Shown here: positions 34,978 through 43,147 of the stretch, piece after piece
Numbering within the stretch: position 1 is the first letter of the stretch
Layout of the letters: each line of letters starts with the position of its first letter
From: Janthinobacterium sp. 67
GTDB lineage: Bacteria; Pseudomonadota; Gammaproteobacteria; Burkholderiales; Burkholderiaceae_D
DNA: 64,000 bases
Direction of reading: 5' to 3'
Assembly (NCBI RefSeq): GCF_002797895.1
Contig: NZ_PGES01000001.1
Location: 5,022,001 to 5,086,000, forward strand
The notes under the pieces: generated by a model
What the model saw: only the letters and a program-made list of their open reading frames with translations
Databases searched by the model: none
Told to the model about the DNA's origin: nothing
Translations under genes and position numbers: made by a program

Positions 34978-35708
34978 CACGCGGCAGCCGTTTCGTCGGT
35001 GAGCTGTAAAAAGATGTCTTCCAGGCTGCCGTCGCTGGACAGCTGCTGGCGGATATCGTCCAGGCTGCCCGTGGCCGCCAGGGCGCCCCGGTGGATGATG
35101 GCAACCCTGCTGCACAGCTTTTGCGCCATATCGAGCAGATGCGTGGAAACGAAGATGGTGGTGCCGGCCGCGGCGATGCGCAGCAGGCGTTCCTGCACGT
35201 CGCGCGAAGCACGCGGGTCGAGGCCGTTGATCGGTTCGTCGAGGATCAGCACGGCAGGATCGTGTATCAGCGCGCACGCGAGGCCCAGCTTTTTCTTCAT
35301 GCCCAGCGAGTAATTGACGGCGAAATCTTCGCTTGCCTCGTCCAGTCCGAATTCCGTCAGCAGACGCGCGGCGCGGGCGGCCGCTTCCACACGCGGGTAA
35401 CCATGCATTTCGGCGACGAATTGCAGGATTTCGCGGCCCCGCAAATAATCGTAAAAGATGGGGTTGTCGGGCAAATAGCCGACCTTGCGCTTGACGGCGG
35501 CGCCGTCGCGGTGGCAATCGAGGCCATCGATCAGCACCTTGCCGGCGCTGGGCACGAGGATGCCCATCAGCATGCGGATGGTGGTGGTCTTGCCGGCGCC
35601 ATTCGGTCCCAGGAAGCCGAAGACTTCGCCTTTATTCACCTGCAAGCTGAGCGGCTTGACGGCCTCGAACGTGCCGTAGCGCTTGGCCAAACCCTGGAAT
35701 GCGATCAT
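34977..35708 (-). CDS. ABC transporter ATPase (NatA-like)
   Basis: 243 residues. Walker A GPNGAGKTT, signature NYSLGMKKKLGLA (a variant of LSGGQ usual in ABC-2 exporters), Walker B LILDEPINGLDP and the switch His in STHLL are all present. It powers the fused permease encoded directly downstream. ATG at 35708 was chosen, because GAGGG lies just upstream; an ATG at 35726 lacks a ribosome site. It lies 60 bases after the ArsR gene on the same strand, with a palindrome in the gap. Confidence 0.93.
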   Translation of the reverse strand: MIAFQGLAKRYGTFEAVKPLSLQVNKGEVFGFLGPNGAGKTTTIRMLMGILVPSAGKVLIDGLDCHRDGAAVKRKVGYLPDNPIFYDYLRGREILQFVAEMHGYPRVEAAARAARLLTEFGLDEASEDFAVNYSLGMKKKLGLACALIHDPAVLILDEPINGLDPRASRDVQERLLRIAAAGTTIFVSTHLLDMAQKLCSRVAIIHRGALAATGSLDDIRQQLSSDGSLEDIFLQLTDETAAA

Positions 35709-35727
35709 CGTATGCCCTCGTGTCATT

Positions 35728-35741
35728 TCAATACATATTGA
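35728..35741 (-). promoter_or_regulatory. AT-rich palindrome before the ABC ATPase gene, possible ArsR operator
   Basis: TCAATA-CA-TATTGA, with perfect 6-base arms, lies between the ArsR-type gene and the ABC genes. Its shape and position fit an ArsR-family operator controlling the exporter. Confidence 0.45.
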
Positions 35742-35768
35742 GTAAGTGGCAAGATGATAGCGTGCCTT

Positions 35769-36461
35769 TCAGCCGCCGCCAAATGCGGCCAGCAGGCGCC
35801 GCTCGCCGGCCGGCGTGATGCGCAGGGCGCGGCTGTCGAGTTCGCGCTCGGCCCAGCGCTGGCGCAGGGCCAGTTGCAGCAGGGCGGCTCCCAGCGCGCC
35901 GCCCAGGTGGGCACGCCGTTCGCTCCAGTCCAGGCAGGCACAGGCGAAGCGGCGGCGCTGCTGGAGCAATTGCGGCACGTCGATGCCCAGGGCCGCCATG
36001 CCGGCCGCGCCCGCTTCCGACAGACGATATTCTCCGCCGTCGTCCAGCAGCCAGCCCTGCGCGTGCAACTGGTCGTGCAGGGCGACGGCGACGGTGCCGG
36101 CCATGTGGTCGTAGCAGGTGCGCGCATGGCGCAAGCGGTCCGGTGTCGAAGGGGTAAACGGCGTTGCCGGCACGCCGGCCACCACCAGCAGCGCTTCGAG
36201 GGCTTGGCCCACTTCCGCGCTGGCCAGGCGGTAATAGCGGTGCTTGCCCTGCGCCACCATTGACAGCAAGCCATCGTCGCGCAAGCGGCTCAAATGGGCG
36301 CTGGCCGTCGAGGCGCCCACTTCGGCCAGCGTGGCCAATTCCGTGGCCGTGCGCGCATGGCCATCGAGCAGGCTGCACAGCATGCGCGCGCGGGCCGGTT
36401 CGGCGATGGCGCCGGCCAGTTGCGCCAGGCCCATGTCGGCCGAGGAAAGTTTGTCATCCAT
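35769..36461 (-). CDS. ArsR-type winged-helix regulator with C-terminal extension
   Basis: 230 residues. The N-terminal 90 are an ArsR winged helix (EPARARMLCSLLDG, TATELATLAEVGASTASAHL, GKHRYYRL). The remainder is an extension seen in a larger ArsR subfamily, with Cys residues at CACLDW and one near residue 115. The ligand is unknown. ATG at 36461 gives a standard N-terminus. It probably regulates the ABC exporter downstream and perhaps the divergent P450 operon. Confidence 0.88.
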   Translation of the reverse strand: MDDKLSSADMGLAQLAGAIAEPARARMLCSLLDGHARTATELATLAEVGASTASAHLSRLRDDGLLSMVAQGKHRYYRLASAEVGQALEALLVVAGVPATPFTPSTPDRLRHARTCYDHMAGTVAVALHDQLHAQGWLLDDGGEYRLSEAGAAGMAALGIDVPQLLQQRRRFACACLDWSERRAHLGGALGAALLQLALRQRWAERELDSRALRITPAGERRLLAAFGGG

Positions 36462-36537
36462 GATTCGTTCGCCGGCGAAGTGTTGTGGTGGAAGGATCAG
36501 CATACTCGTGTCCCAACCTTACCGCAATGGAAGCCAT

Positions 36538-37641
36538 ATGCATCTCGTCGACCCTGCCGACCCTTTTTCCGCCGTCACCCACATGGCGCCGTATGACTAC
36601 TATCGCCGCCTGGCCGATGGCCCGCCGCTGCGCTTCGACGCTACGCTCGACTGCTGGCTGGCGACGGGCGCGGCTGGCGTGCAGGCCGTGCTCGAGCATC
36701 CCGCTTGCCGCGTCCGCCCGCCGGGCTTGGCCGTGCCGCAGAATCTGGCTGGCACGCCGTGCGGCGCGATTTTTGCGGAACTGGTGCGCATGAACGATGG
36801 CGAACGGCATGTCGTGCCGAAACAGGTGCTGGCGCGTGCGCTGGGCCAGGTGGACCTGCTTCGCCTGCAAGTACAGACATCGCGCATGGCAGGCGACCGC
36901 GTGCCCGCCAGCGCGGCCCAGCTCAACGAAGCGATTTTTCAATTGCCCCTGTTTGCCATGGCGGACTTGCTGGGCTTTGCGCCAGCGCAATGGCCGGCGC
37001 TGGCCGAATGGACGCGCGCTTTTGTCGCTTGCCTGTCGCCGCTGAGCAATGGTGAGCAACTGGCTGGCGCGCAGGAAGCGGCCGACGCCTTGCTGCAAGG
37101 TTTTGGCCACTTGCTGCGCGAGGGCGACGCGCGGCCGGGCAGCCTGCTGGCGAGTATCGTGACAGAGACCGATGCCATGGGGAACGGCTTGCTGGCCAAC
37201 CTCGTGGGTTTGCTGTCGCAAACGTGCGACGCGACGGCCGGCTTGCTGGGCAATGCCATTGTTGCCTTGCGCACGCAGCCGGAGTTGCTGGCGCAATTGC
37301 GTGCAACGCCTGAGCGATGGCCGGCCATGCTGCGCGAGGTCAGCCAGTGTGATCCTTCGGTCCACAACACGCGCCGCTACACGGCGCAAGACGTGGAGTT
37401 CGACGGCGTGCGCGTGCCAGCCGGGCAGATGATCGTCGTCGTGCTGGCCAGCGCCGGCCAGGCGGCCTTGGGTTTTGGCCATGGCCGCCACGTCTGTCCG
37501 GGCCAGTCCATCGCGCACGCGATCGCCACGGCTTGCCTGCAGGCGTGGTCCGACGGGCTGGAAGGCATGCCGCTGGCGTGGCGTTATCTGCCGTCGTTGA
37601 ATGCCCGCATCCCCGTGTTTACGCAAGGAGAAAATGCATGA
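36538..37641 (+). CDS. Atypical, shortened cytochrome P450
   Basis: 367 residues, short for a bacterial P450 (about 400). The heme loop FGHGRHVCPG is intact, with Cys near residue 320, and VHNTRRY plus VRVPAGQ match the region after helix K. Two things are unusual. The helix K motif ExxR reads EVSQ. The usual NRDP..F.DPDRFD segment between the beta sheet and the heme loop is missing, with LASAGQAALGFGHGRH in its place, a gap of about 25 residues. Oxygenase activity is therefore doubtful. It overlaps the ABM gene by 4 bases. Confidence 0.85.
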   Translation: MHLVDPADPFSAVTHMAPYDYYRRLADGPPLRFDATLDCWLATGAAGVQAVLEHPACRVRPPGLAVPQNLAGTPCGAIFAELVRMNDGERHVVPKQVLARALGQVDLLRLQVQTSRMAGDRVPASAAQLNEAIFQLPLFAMADLLGFAPAQWPALAEWTRAFVACLSPLSNGEQLAGAQEAADALLQGFGHLLREGDARPGSLLASIVTETDAMGNGLLANLVGLLSQTCDATAGLLGNAIVALRTQPELLAQLRATPERWPAMLREVSQCDPSVHNTRRYTAQDVEFDGVRVPAGQMIVVVLASAGQAALGFGHGRHVCPGQSIAHAIATACLQAWSDGLEGMPLAWRYLPSLNARIPVFTQGENA

Positions 37642-38006
37642 TCGCCGTGATTTTTGAAGTCTGGCCCAGCGCCGAAGGGCGCCAGCAGTATCTGGATATG
37701 GCGACCGCGCTGCGGCCCCTGCTCGACGAGGTCGATGGTTTCATTTCCATCGAGCGCTTCGGCAGCCTGAGCGAGCCAGGCAAATTGCTGTCGCTGTCCT
37801 TCTTTCGCGACGAAGCGGCGCTGGCGCAGTGGCGGCAGCTGGAAGCGCACCGCGCGGCGCAAACGGCCGGCCGGCAGGGCGTGTTTGACGATTACCGCTT
37901 GCGCATCGCCGCCGTCGTGCGCGATTACGGCATGCTGGAGCGGCAACAGGCGCCGACCGACAGCCGCCAGCATCACGACGTTAGCGGGGCAGGGCGCCCT
38001 GCGTGA
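37638..38006 (+). CDS. Antibiotic biosynthesis monooxygenase (ABM) domain protein
   Basis: 122 residues, a dimeric alpha-beta barrel of the ABM superfamily. The MIAVIFEVWPSAEGRQQYLD start, GFISIERFGSLSEPGKLLSLSF core and W-R-Q-L-E-A-H helix are typical. The family includes quinone-forming monooxygenases and heme-degrading enzymes, so the substrate cannot be told. It is translationally coupled to the P450 gene (ATGA overlap). Its last 26 bases overlap the end of the convergent lipoprotein gene. Confidence 0.88.
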   Translation: MIAVIFEVWPSAEGRQQYLDMATALRPLLDEVDGFISIERFGSLSEPGKLLSLSFFRDEAALAQWRQLEAHRAAQTAGRQGVFDDYRLRIAAVVRDYGMLERQQAPTDSRQHHDVSGAGRPA

Positions 38007-38433
38007 TCTTGACCTTGACCCGATACGCAGGCTCGGCCGCATTCAGGGCCGGCGGCGTGGCCGGGTCGACGTCGAGCAGGGTGAACGTCAGGTGGTTGAC
38101 GGTGACGGAACTGGAAGCGCCGGGCATGGATTCGGACAGGACGATGTCCGTGGCGCCCGCGCTGTTGAGCAGGCTGAAACTGTAGCTGACGTAGCCTTTC
38201 CACACGCACACGGCGCCCTTGCGGCAGCGGCTGTCGTTGACACGTTCGAGTTTCAGGGTATCGGTGGCCGTGATGGCGACCTGTTCGCCGGGCGACAGCA
38301 CGTGGGTGACGCTGCGCGGCGTGTTTTCCGCGTCGCCGGCGCTGCCGGCCGCGCCGCAGCCGGCCAGCATCGCCAGGCAGGCGATGAGCAAGGGGAGCAG
38401 GACGGTACGGTAAGAGCGGGTCAGAGATTGCAT
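37981..38433 (-). CDS. Small lipoprotein with RC..G..CVW motif
   Basis: 150 residues. The signal peptide ends in lipobox LAGC. The mature part contains NDSRCRKGAVCVWKG, a two-Cys motif seen in a family of small secreted proteins of unknown function (pattern D-S-R-C-x-x-G-x-x-C-x-W-x-G), probably a disulfide in a beta sandwich. ATG at 38433 is supported by AGGA upstream. The end overlaps the ABM gene. Confidence 0.8.
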   Translation of the reverse strand: MQSLTRSYRTVLLPLLIACLAMLAGCGAAGSAGDAENTPRSVTHVLSPGEQVAITATDTLKLERVNDSRCRKGAVCVWKGYVSYSFSLLNSAGATDIVLSESMPGASSSVTVNHLTFTLLDVDPATPPALNAAEPAYRVKVKITQGALPR

Positions 38434-38611
38434 GTTTTTCCTTTCAGGCAGAGCGTCCCGGGCATGCCTGTGCACGCATGGGATGAAATGATAATAACAA
38501 AATGATATTTTTCCGGCGCACTATTGGCGCGCTGCCGATGAATTGACGCGCCGGCCACGCGGCGCGCCGATTACTGCGTAAAATGGCTGTTTTGAAAATC
38601 AGGAAACAACC

Positions 38612-38878
38612 ATGAAAAAAACCGACCTGGCCAAAAGCGATGCCAAGAAACTGATGGGAAAGATGAATGTTCCCGGCGCCGGTGCATTCGGTAAGGAAGC
38701 GGTCGTCGTCGACCGCCGCGAGCAGCGCAAGCGCGACCAGGCCCTGGGCCTGGTGCCATTCGCCGTCAAGCTGAACAGCGATCTGGTCTTGCAATTGCAG
38801 ACCCTGGCCAAGGAACGCGGCGTGGATCTGAATGAAGTGGTCGCCGAGCTGATCACCAAAGGCTTGGCTGCAGCTTAA
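38612..38878 (+). CDS. Small conserved-looking basic protein
   Basis: 88 residues, Lys-rich at the start, with a C-terminal predicted helix pair (KLNSDLVLQLQTLAKERGVD, then LNEVVAELITKGLAAA) that resembles a ribbon-helix-helix or similar small DNA-binding fold; this is only a shape argument. It has an AGGA ribosome site and its own terminator. The function is unknown. Confidence 0.7.
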   Translation: MKKTDLAKSDAKKLMGKMNVPGAGAFGKEAVVVDRREQRKRDQALGLVPFAVKLNSDLVLQLQTLAKERGVDLNEVVAELITKGLAAA

Positions 38879-38887
38879 CGGCCGACC

Positions 38888-38909
38888 ATGTTTATCTGTT
38901 GATAAACAT
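38888..38909. other. Perfect AT-rich stem-loop
   Basis: ATGTTTATC, loop TGTT, GATAAACAT, just after the small gene at 38612-38878. No T run follows. It may be an operator-like site or part of a double hairpin with the terminator that follows. Confidence 0.5.
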
Positions 38910-38922
38910 CATTTGTAAAACT

Positions 38923-38946
38923 AAAAGGCGCCTCGCGGCGCCTTTT
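38923..38946. terminator. Bidirectional terminator between the small gene and rpoH
   Basis: AAAAGGCGCC, loop TCGC, GGCGCCTTTT. The stem has A and T runs on both sides, so it serves both convergent transcripts. Confidence 0.9.
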
Positions 38947-38967
38947 ACATTGCGGCATGGCTGGCGA

Positions 38968-39867
38968 TTACACGTAGGCGGCCAGGGCGCCCTTCATTTT
39001 TTTCAGCGCCGCCACTTCGATTTGACGGATGCGTTCGGCCGATACGCCGAACTCGTCCGCCAGCGCGTGCAAGGTGGCGCCGGAGCCGTCGTCGTTGGCC
39101 AGCCAGCGCGCTTCGATGATGCGGCGCGAACGGGCGTCGAGCTTGCTCAAGGCCGTTTCCAGGCCTTCCGATTGCAAACGCGTCACTTGTTCCGCTTCCA
39201 GCACCTTGGTCGGCTCGCTTTGCTCCGACGACAGGTAGGCGATCGGTGAAAACTTGTCGTCTTCATCGTCGGTCGGCGATTCCAGCGCGATGTCGCGGCC
39301 GCTCAAACGCGTTTCCATCTCGATCACTTCTTCGCGCTTCACGTCGAGCAGCTTGGCCAGCGCATCGATCTGCTTCGGCGTCATCGCGTCCAGGCCCGTC
39401 TTGTGGCTGCGCAGGTTGAAGAACAGCTTGCGCTGTGCCTTCGTCGTCGCGACCTTGACCAGGCGCCAGTTTTTCAGGATGTACTCGTGCATCTCGGCTT
39501 TCACCCAGTGCATGGCGTACGACACCAGGCGCACGCCCTGGTCCGGATCGAAACGTTTCACGGCTTTCATCAAGCCGATATTGCCTTCCTGAATCAGGTC
39601 GGCATGCGGCAAGCCATAGCCCAGGTAGCCGCGGGCAATCGAGACCACCAGGCGCAGGTGCGACAGCACCAGCTCTTGCGCGGCGGCCAGGTCATTTTTT
39701 TCGCGCAGGCGTTTCGCCAGCGAAATTTCTTCGTCGTGGGTCAACATGGGCAGGCGGTTCACGGCCGAAATATAGGCGTCGATATTGCCCAGATTGCCAG
39801 TGAAACCGAGGCCCAGCGCATTACTTTTGGTCGGAACCAATGCGGACGTTGCGGACATCATAGTCAT
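38968..39867 (-). CDS. rpoH: Heat-shock sigma factor RpoH (sigma-32)
   Basis: 299 residues, the usual RpoH length. Sigma region 2 (LVLSHLRLVVSIARGYLGYG, DLIQEGNIGLMKAVKRFDP) is followed by the RpoH box QRKLFFNLR, which is diagnostic, and region 4 (LHALADEFGVSAERIRQIEV). It directs RNA polymerase to heat-shock promoters. ATG at 39867 follows AGGGAGAAAAC. A 150-base leader separates it from the promoter with the CIRCE operator; in many proteobacteria such a leader folds as an RNA thermometer. Confidence 0.97.
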   Translation of the reverse strand: MTMMSATSALVPTKSNALGLGFTGNLGNIDAYISAVNRLPMLTHDEEISLAKRLREKNDLAAAQELVLSHLRLVVSIARGYLGYGLPHADLIQEGNIGLMKAVKRFDPDQGVRLVSYAMHWVKAEMHEYILKNWRLVKVATTKAQRKLFFNLRSHKTGLDAMTPKQIDALAKLLDVKREEVIEMETRLSGRDIALESPTDDEDDKFSPIAYLSSEQSEPTKVLEAEQVTRLQSEGLETALSKLDARSRRIIEARWLANDDGSGATLHALADEFGVSAERIRQIEVAALKKMKGALAAYV

Positions 39868-40017
39868 GTTTTCTCCCTCGTAGTCTTGCTTTGTTCCAGT
39901 TGGCCACGTCACGCGACGTGGTCCTGTTGTCTGTTTGCGTATTCGGTCTTGCACTTTGCAGAGCGCGGCACCATCTTCATCTGGCGTCCATGGCGCTACT
40001 GCCTTTGGTATGTCCCT

Positions 40018-40047
40018 ATATTAGCACTCTCTGCTTGAGAGTGCCAA
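40018..40047 (-). promoter_or_regulatory. rpoH promoter with embedded CIRCE (HrcA) operator
   Basis: On the + strand, TTAGCACTC (40021-40029), 9 bases, then GAGTGCCAA (40039-40047). This is the CIRCE consensus with one mismatch. Read on the minus strand, TTGGCA (40047-40042), an 18-base spacer and TAATAT (40023-40018) form a sigma-70 promoter whose two boxes are the ends of the CIRCE element. HrcA binding should block RNA polymerase directly. Confidence 0.88.
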
Positions 40048-40253
40048 TCAGCACATTTAATCGTCCTGATAGCCTAAATACTATGGCGGGTTAATGCTTG
40101 ATATATATCTCTGAACAGCGATTTGAACACGTAACCAGTCTACGACCTCTGGCTGAAGCGAACCTTAAGAATACTTGCTAAACATCAAGATAACAGCAGA
40201 TGGGGAGGGTGAGGCGCATGGCGGCACCGCAGGCGCCGCCATGGAAGGGAAGG

Positions 40254-41174
40254 TCAGTTCAGGCGCGCCAGGTGGCGCTGCACGCAGAGGAAGGCGCCGA
40301 TCAGGCCCAGGCCGGCGCTGACGGCCAGCAAGCCGGCCATCGGCAGCGGCGCCAGCGGCACCAGCTGGAATTCGGACGCGTACAGGCGGGCAAATTCGGC
40401 AATCGCGGTATTGAGCGGTTGCAAGGCCAGCGCGACGGCGCCCAGGGCCAGCGCGCCGGCACACAGGCCCAGCAGGGCGCCCGTGTAATAGAAGGGGCGG
40501 TGGATGAAGGTGTCCGTGGCGCCGATCAGTTTCGAAATGCTGATTTCATCGCGCTGCTGCATCACCTGCAGGCGGATGGTATTGAAGACCACGGCGATCA
40601 CGGCCACGCCCAGGGTGATGGCCAGCAGCAGCAGCACCAGGCGCAGCACGCCCAGCAGGGCCGCCAGGCGCTTGACCCAGGCCGAATCGACCTGCGCCGA
40701 TTCCACGCCGGGCAAGTGGCGCAGCTGTTCCGCCACCGCGTCGACGTCCCGCGCTTCGCTGGCGCTGCTGAAGGCATCGAGTTTCAGCACATAGCTGTCG
40801 GGCAGGGGATTGTCGCCCAGGGTGCTGAGCACGTCTGCCAGGCCATTCTTGTTTTTCAGGGTATCGAGCGCCTGTTCGCGCGGGATGAAGACGATCTTCG
40901 CCTTTTGCTCGCCGACGATCTTGCGCATGGAACTGGCCAGGGCCACGGCTTGCTCGCGCGGCGTGTCGATCTTCAGGAAGACGCTGATTTCCGGATCGAC
41001 CGACATCTGTTCCGACATGGGACGCACGTTGTCGAGCATGGTCAAGCCGGCGAACGGCAGCGACAGCGCGATGGCGACCACGACGACGTTCAACAGGAAG
41101 CCGCCCGGCGACTTGCGCAGGTGAATCAGCGCCGAACCCAGCGCGAAACGGTGTTGCCGGAACCAGCCTCTCAT
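40254..41174 (-). CDS. ftsX: Cell division protein FtsX
   Basis: 306 residues with four transmembrane helices: one near the N-terminus (about 24-44) and three in the C-terminal third, with a large periplasmic loop between. This is the FtsX layout. With FtsE it forms an ABC-like complex that activates septal murein hydrolases. The start overlaps the ftsE end by 4 bases. A hairpin ATGGCGGC/GCCGCCAT lies beyond the stop (40218-40242). Confidence 0.96.
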   Translation of the reverse strand: MRGWFRQHRFALGSALIHLRKSPGGFLLNVVVVAIALSLPFAGLTMLDNVRPMSEQMSVDPEISVFLKIDTPREQAVALASSMRKIVGEQKAKIVFIPREQALDTLKNKNGLADVLSTLGDNPLPDSYVLKLDAFSSASEARDVDAVAEQLRHLPGVESAQVDSAWVKRLAALLGVLRLVLLLLAITLGVAVIAVVFNTIRLQVMQQRDEISISKLIGATDTFIHRPFYYTGALLGLCAGALALGAVALALQPLNTAIAEFARLYASEFQLVPLAPLPMAGLLAVSAGLGLIGAFLCVQRHLARLN

Positions 41175-41914
41175 GACTGTTCTCCCTGCGCGTCGTCCTG
41201 GTCGGGCGATGGCGCAAAATTGGGATCGGGCGGCGCGAAGACGGGCGCCTGCGTGGCCTTGTCGATGGCCACCAGCTGGCCGTTCTTCAGGTGGATCACG
41301 CGGGCGGCGGCGTCGAGCATCTGTTCGTCATGGCTGGAAATGAGGCAGGTCACGCCCACGGAGTGGAAGGCCTTCAGGGCGTCGAGCACCTTGTTGGCGC
41401 TGGCGCGGTCCAGGTTGGCCGTCGGTTCGTCGGCCAGGATGATCTGCGGCCGGTTGACGATGGCGCGCGCGATCGATACGCGCTGCTGCTCGCCGCCCGA
41501 CAGCGACAGCGGACGCGCCATGGCGCGGTCCAGCAATCCCACCTTGTCGAGTGCGGCGCGCGCGCGCTGCTCGGCGGCCGCCTTGTGGGCGCCGACGACG
41601 AGCAGCGGCAGCATGACGTTGGCCAGGATGGAGCGGTCGTTCAATAATTTTTGCTGCTGGAAGATCAGGCCCATGTTACGGCGCAAAAACGGCACGCCTG
41701 CCGGCTTGATCTTGGCCATGTCCTGGCCATTGACGATCAGCTTGCCCGACGTGGGGCGTTCCATGGCGGCGATCATTTTCAGCAGGGTGGATTTGCCGGC
41801 GCCGGACGGGCCGGCCAGAAACACCAGCTCGCCCTTGGCAATACTGAGCGAAATGTCGCTGAGCGCCACGGCATCGGGGGAGTATTGCTTGGAGACGTGC
41901 TGAAATTCAATCAT
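41171..41914 (-). CDS. ftsE: Cell division ATP-binding protein FtsE
   Basis: 247 residues. Walker A GPSGAGKST, signature LSGGEQQR and Walker B IILADEPTANLD are intact. The C-terminal 30 residues (PVFAPPDPNFAPSPDQDD) are an acidic, Pro-rich extension not usual for FtsE of about 220 residues. ATG at 41914 starts the family-typical MIEFQHVSKQY. It lies 10 bases after ftsY, in the operon ftsY-ftsE-ftsX. Confidence 0.97.
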   Translation of the reverse strand: MIEFQHVSKQYSPDAVALSDISLSIAKGELVFLAGPSGAGKSTLLKMIAAMERPTSGKLIVNGQDMAKIKPAGVPFLRRNMGLIFQQQKLLNDRSILANVMLPLLVVGAHKAAAEQRARAALDKVGLLDRAMARPLSLSGGEQQRVSIARAIVNRPQIILADEPTANLDRASANKVLDALKAFHSVGVTCLISSHDEQMLDAAARVIHLKNGQLVAIDKATQAPVFAPPDPNFAPSPDQDDAQGEQS

Positions 41915-41924
41915 GTAGGTAGGC

Positions 41925-42983
41925 TTATCCGAGCAGCGCTTCGACAAATTCGGCAGCCACGAAAGGCTGCAAGTCTTCAATTTTCTCACCGATGCCGATG
42001 AAATACACGGGTACGGGACGCACGCGGGCAATTGCCGCCAGCACGCCGCCCTTGGCGGTACCGTCCAGCTTGGTGATCACCAGGCCGCTCAACTGCAGGG
42101 CATCGTCGAACGCTTTCACTTGCGTGAGGGCGTTCTGGCCGGTGTTGCCGTCGATGACGAGCAGGGTTTCATGCGGCGCGCCATCCATGCCCTTGCCGAT
42201 CACGCGCTTGATTTTCTTCAATTCTTCCATCAGGTGCAACTGCGTCGGCAAGCGTCCCGCCGTATCGACCATGACCACGTCAATGCCGCGCGCCTTTGCC
42301 GATTGCACGGAGTCGTAGGCCACGGCGGCCGGGTCGCCCGACTCCTGCGAAATTACGGTGACGTTGTTGCGCTCGCCCCAGACCATCAGCTGCTCGCGCG
42401 CGGCGGCGCGGAAGGTGTCGCCGGCGGCCAGCAGCACGGACTGGTTGTTCGACTGCATGTGCTTGGCCAGCTTGCCGATGGTGGTGGTCTTGCCGGCGCC
42501 ATTCACGCCGGAAATCATCATCACCAGCGGCTTGTGGCGGCCCAGTTCGAAGCGCTTTTCCAGCGGCAGCAAAAGGTCGATCAGCAGCACTTTCAGCGCG
42601 GCCTTGACGGCGGCGGCGTCGAGCAACTTGTCTTCCTTGACCTTCTTCTTCAATTCCGTCAGCAGGAATTCCGTGGCGTCGATGCCCGCGTCGGACATCA
42701 GCAGCGCCGCTTCCAGCTCTTCGTACAGGGCGTCGTCGATCTTCGCGCCGACGAACAGCACGGATAAAGTATTCGAGGTTTTCGACAGGCCGGCCTTGAG
42801 GCGCGTCATCCACGATTTTTTCTCGGGTTCGGCGGCCACGATCACGGGCACGAGCTCGGCCGGCGCGCCGCTCAGGGGCGTAGCGGCAGGCTGCGGTGCA
42901 GGCGGCGTGGCGGCGGGAGGGACGAGGGGCTCGGCTGGCGCAGCCTCGGGAGCGATGGGTTTTTTCTTGAAGAAACTAAACAT
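41925..42983 (-). CDS. ftsY: Signal recognition particle receptor FtsY
   Basis: 352 residues. An N-terminal Pro/Ala-rich acidic segment (about 8-55) is followed by the NG GTPase domain, with GVNGAGKTTTIGKLA, DTAGRLPTQ and TKLDGTAKGG. It is the membrane receptor that docks SRP with nascent membrane proteins. It is the first gene of the ftsYEX operon. No hairpin or clear promoter was assigned in the 164 bases upstream. Confidence 0.97.
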   Translation of the reverse strand: MFSFFKKKPIAPEAAPAEPLVPPAATPPAPQPAATPLSGAPAELVPVIVAAEPEKKSWMTRLKAGLSKTSNTLSVLFVGAKIDDALYEELEAALLMSDAGIDATEFLLTELKKKVKEDKLLDAAAVKAALKVLLIDLLLPLEKRFELGRHKPLVMMISGVNGAGKTTTIGKLAKHMQSNNQSVLLAAGDTFRAAAREQLMVWGERNNVTVISQESGDPAAVAYDSVQSAKARGIDVVMVDTAGRLPTQLHLMEELKKIKRVIGKGMDGAPHETLLVIDGNTGQNALTQVKAFDDALQLSGLVITKLDGTAKGGVLAAIARVRPVPVYFIGIGEKIEDLQPFVAAEFVEALLG

Positions 42984-43147
42984 GGATGTGTGGTGGCGGG
43001 TGCTGACCTAAGGCCCGGCGGCGCCGGACACTGTGTTACGGGCTATTCTACCAGAGCACGCCCGGCCCTTCATGCTTTACTGTTCGATTGGCAACATTGC
43101 GCGCCTATCCACGGAGATCGCCGCAGTTGCCGCGCTTTTCAGCCGGT

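Noticed and set aside
32656..35517. 953-residue reading of the permease extended upstream
   Set aside because: The first 180 residues are an out-of-frame shadow of the ABC ATPase gene. The real ATG at 34977 overlaps the ATPase stop.
36244..36537. N-terminal extension of the P450
   Set aside because: It runs through the ArsR gene on the other strand, and the residues are unlike any P450. The ATG at 36538 has a ribosome site.
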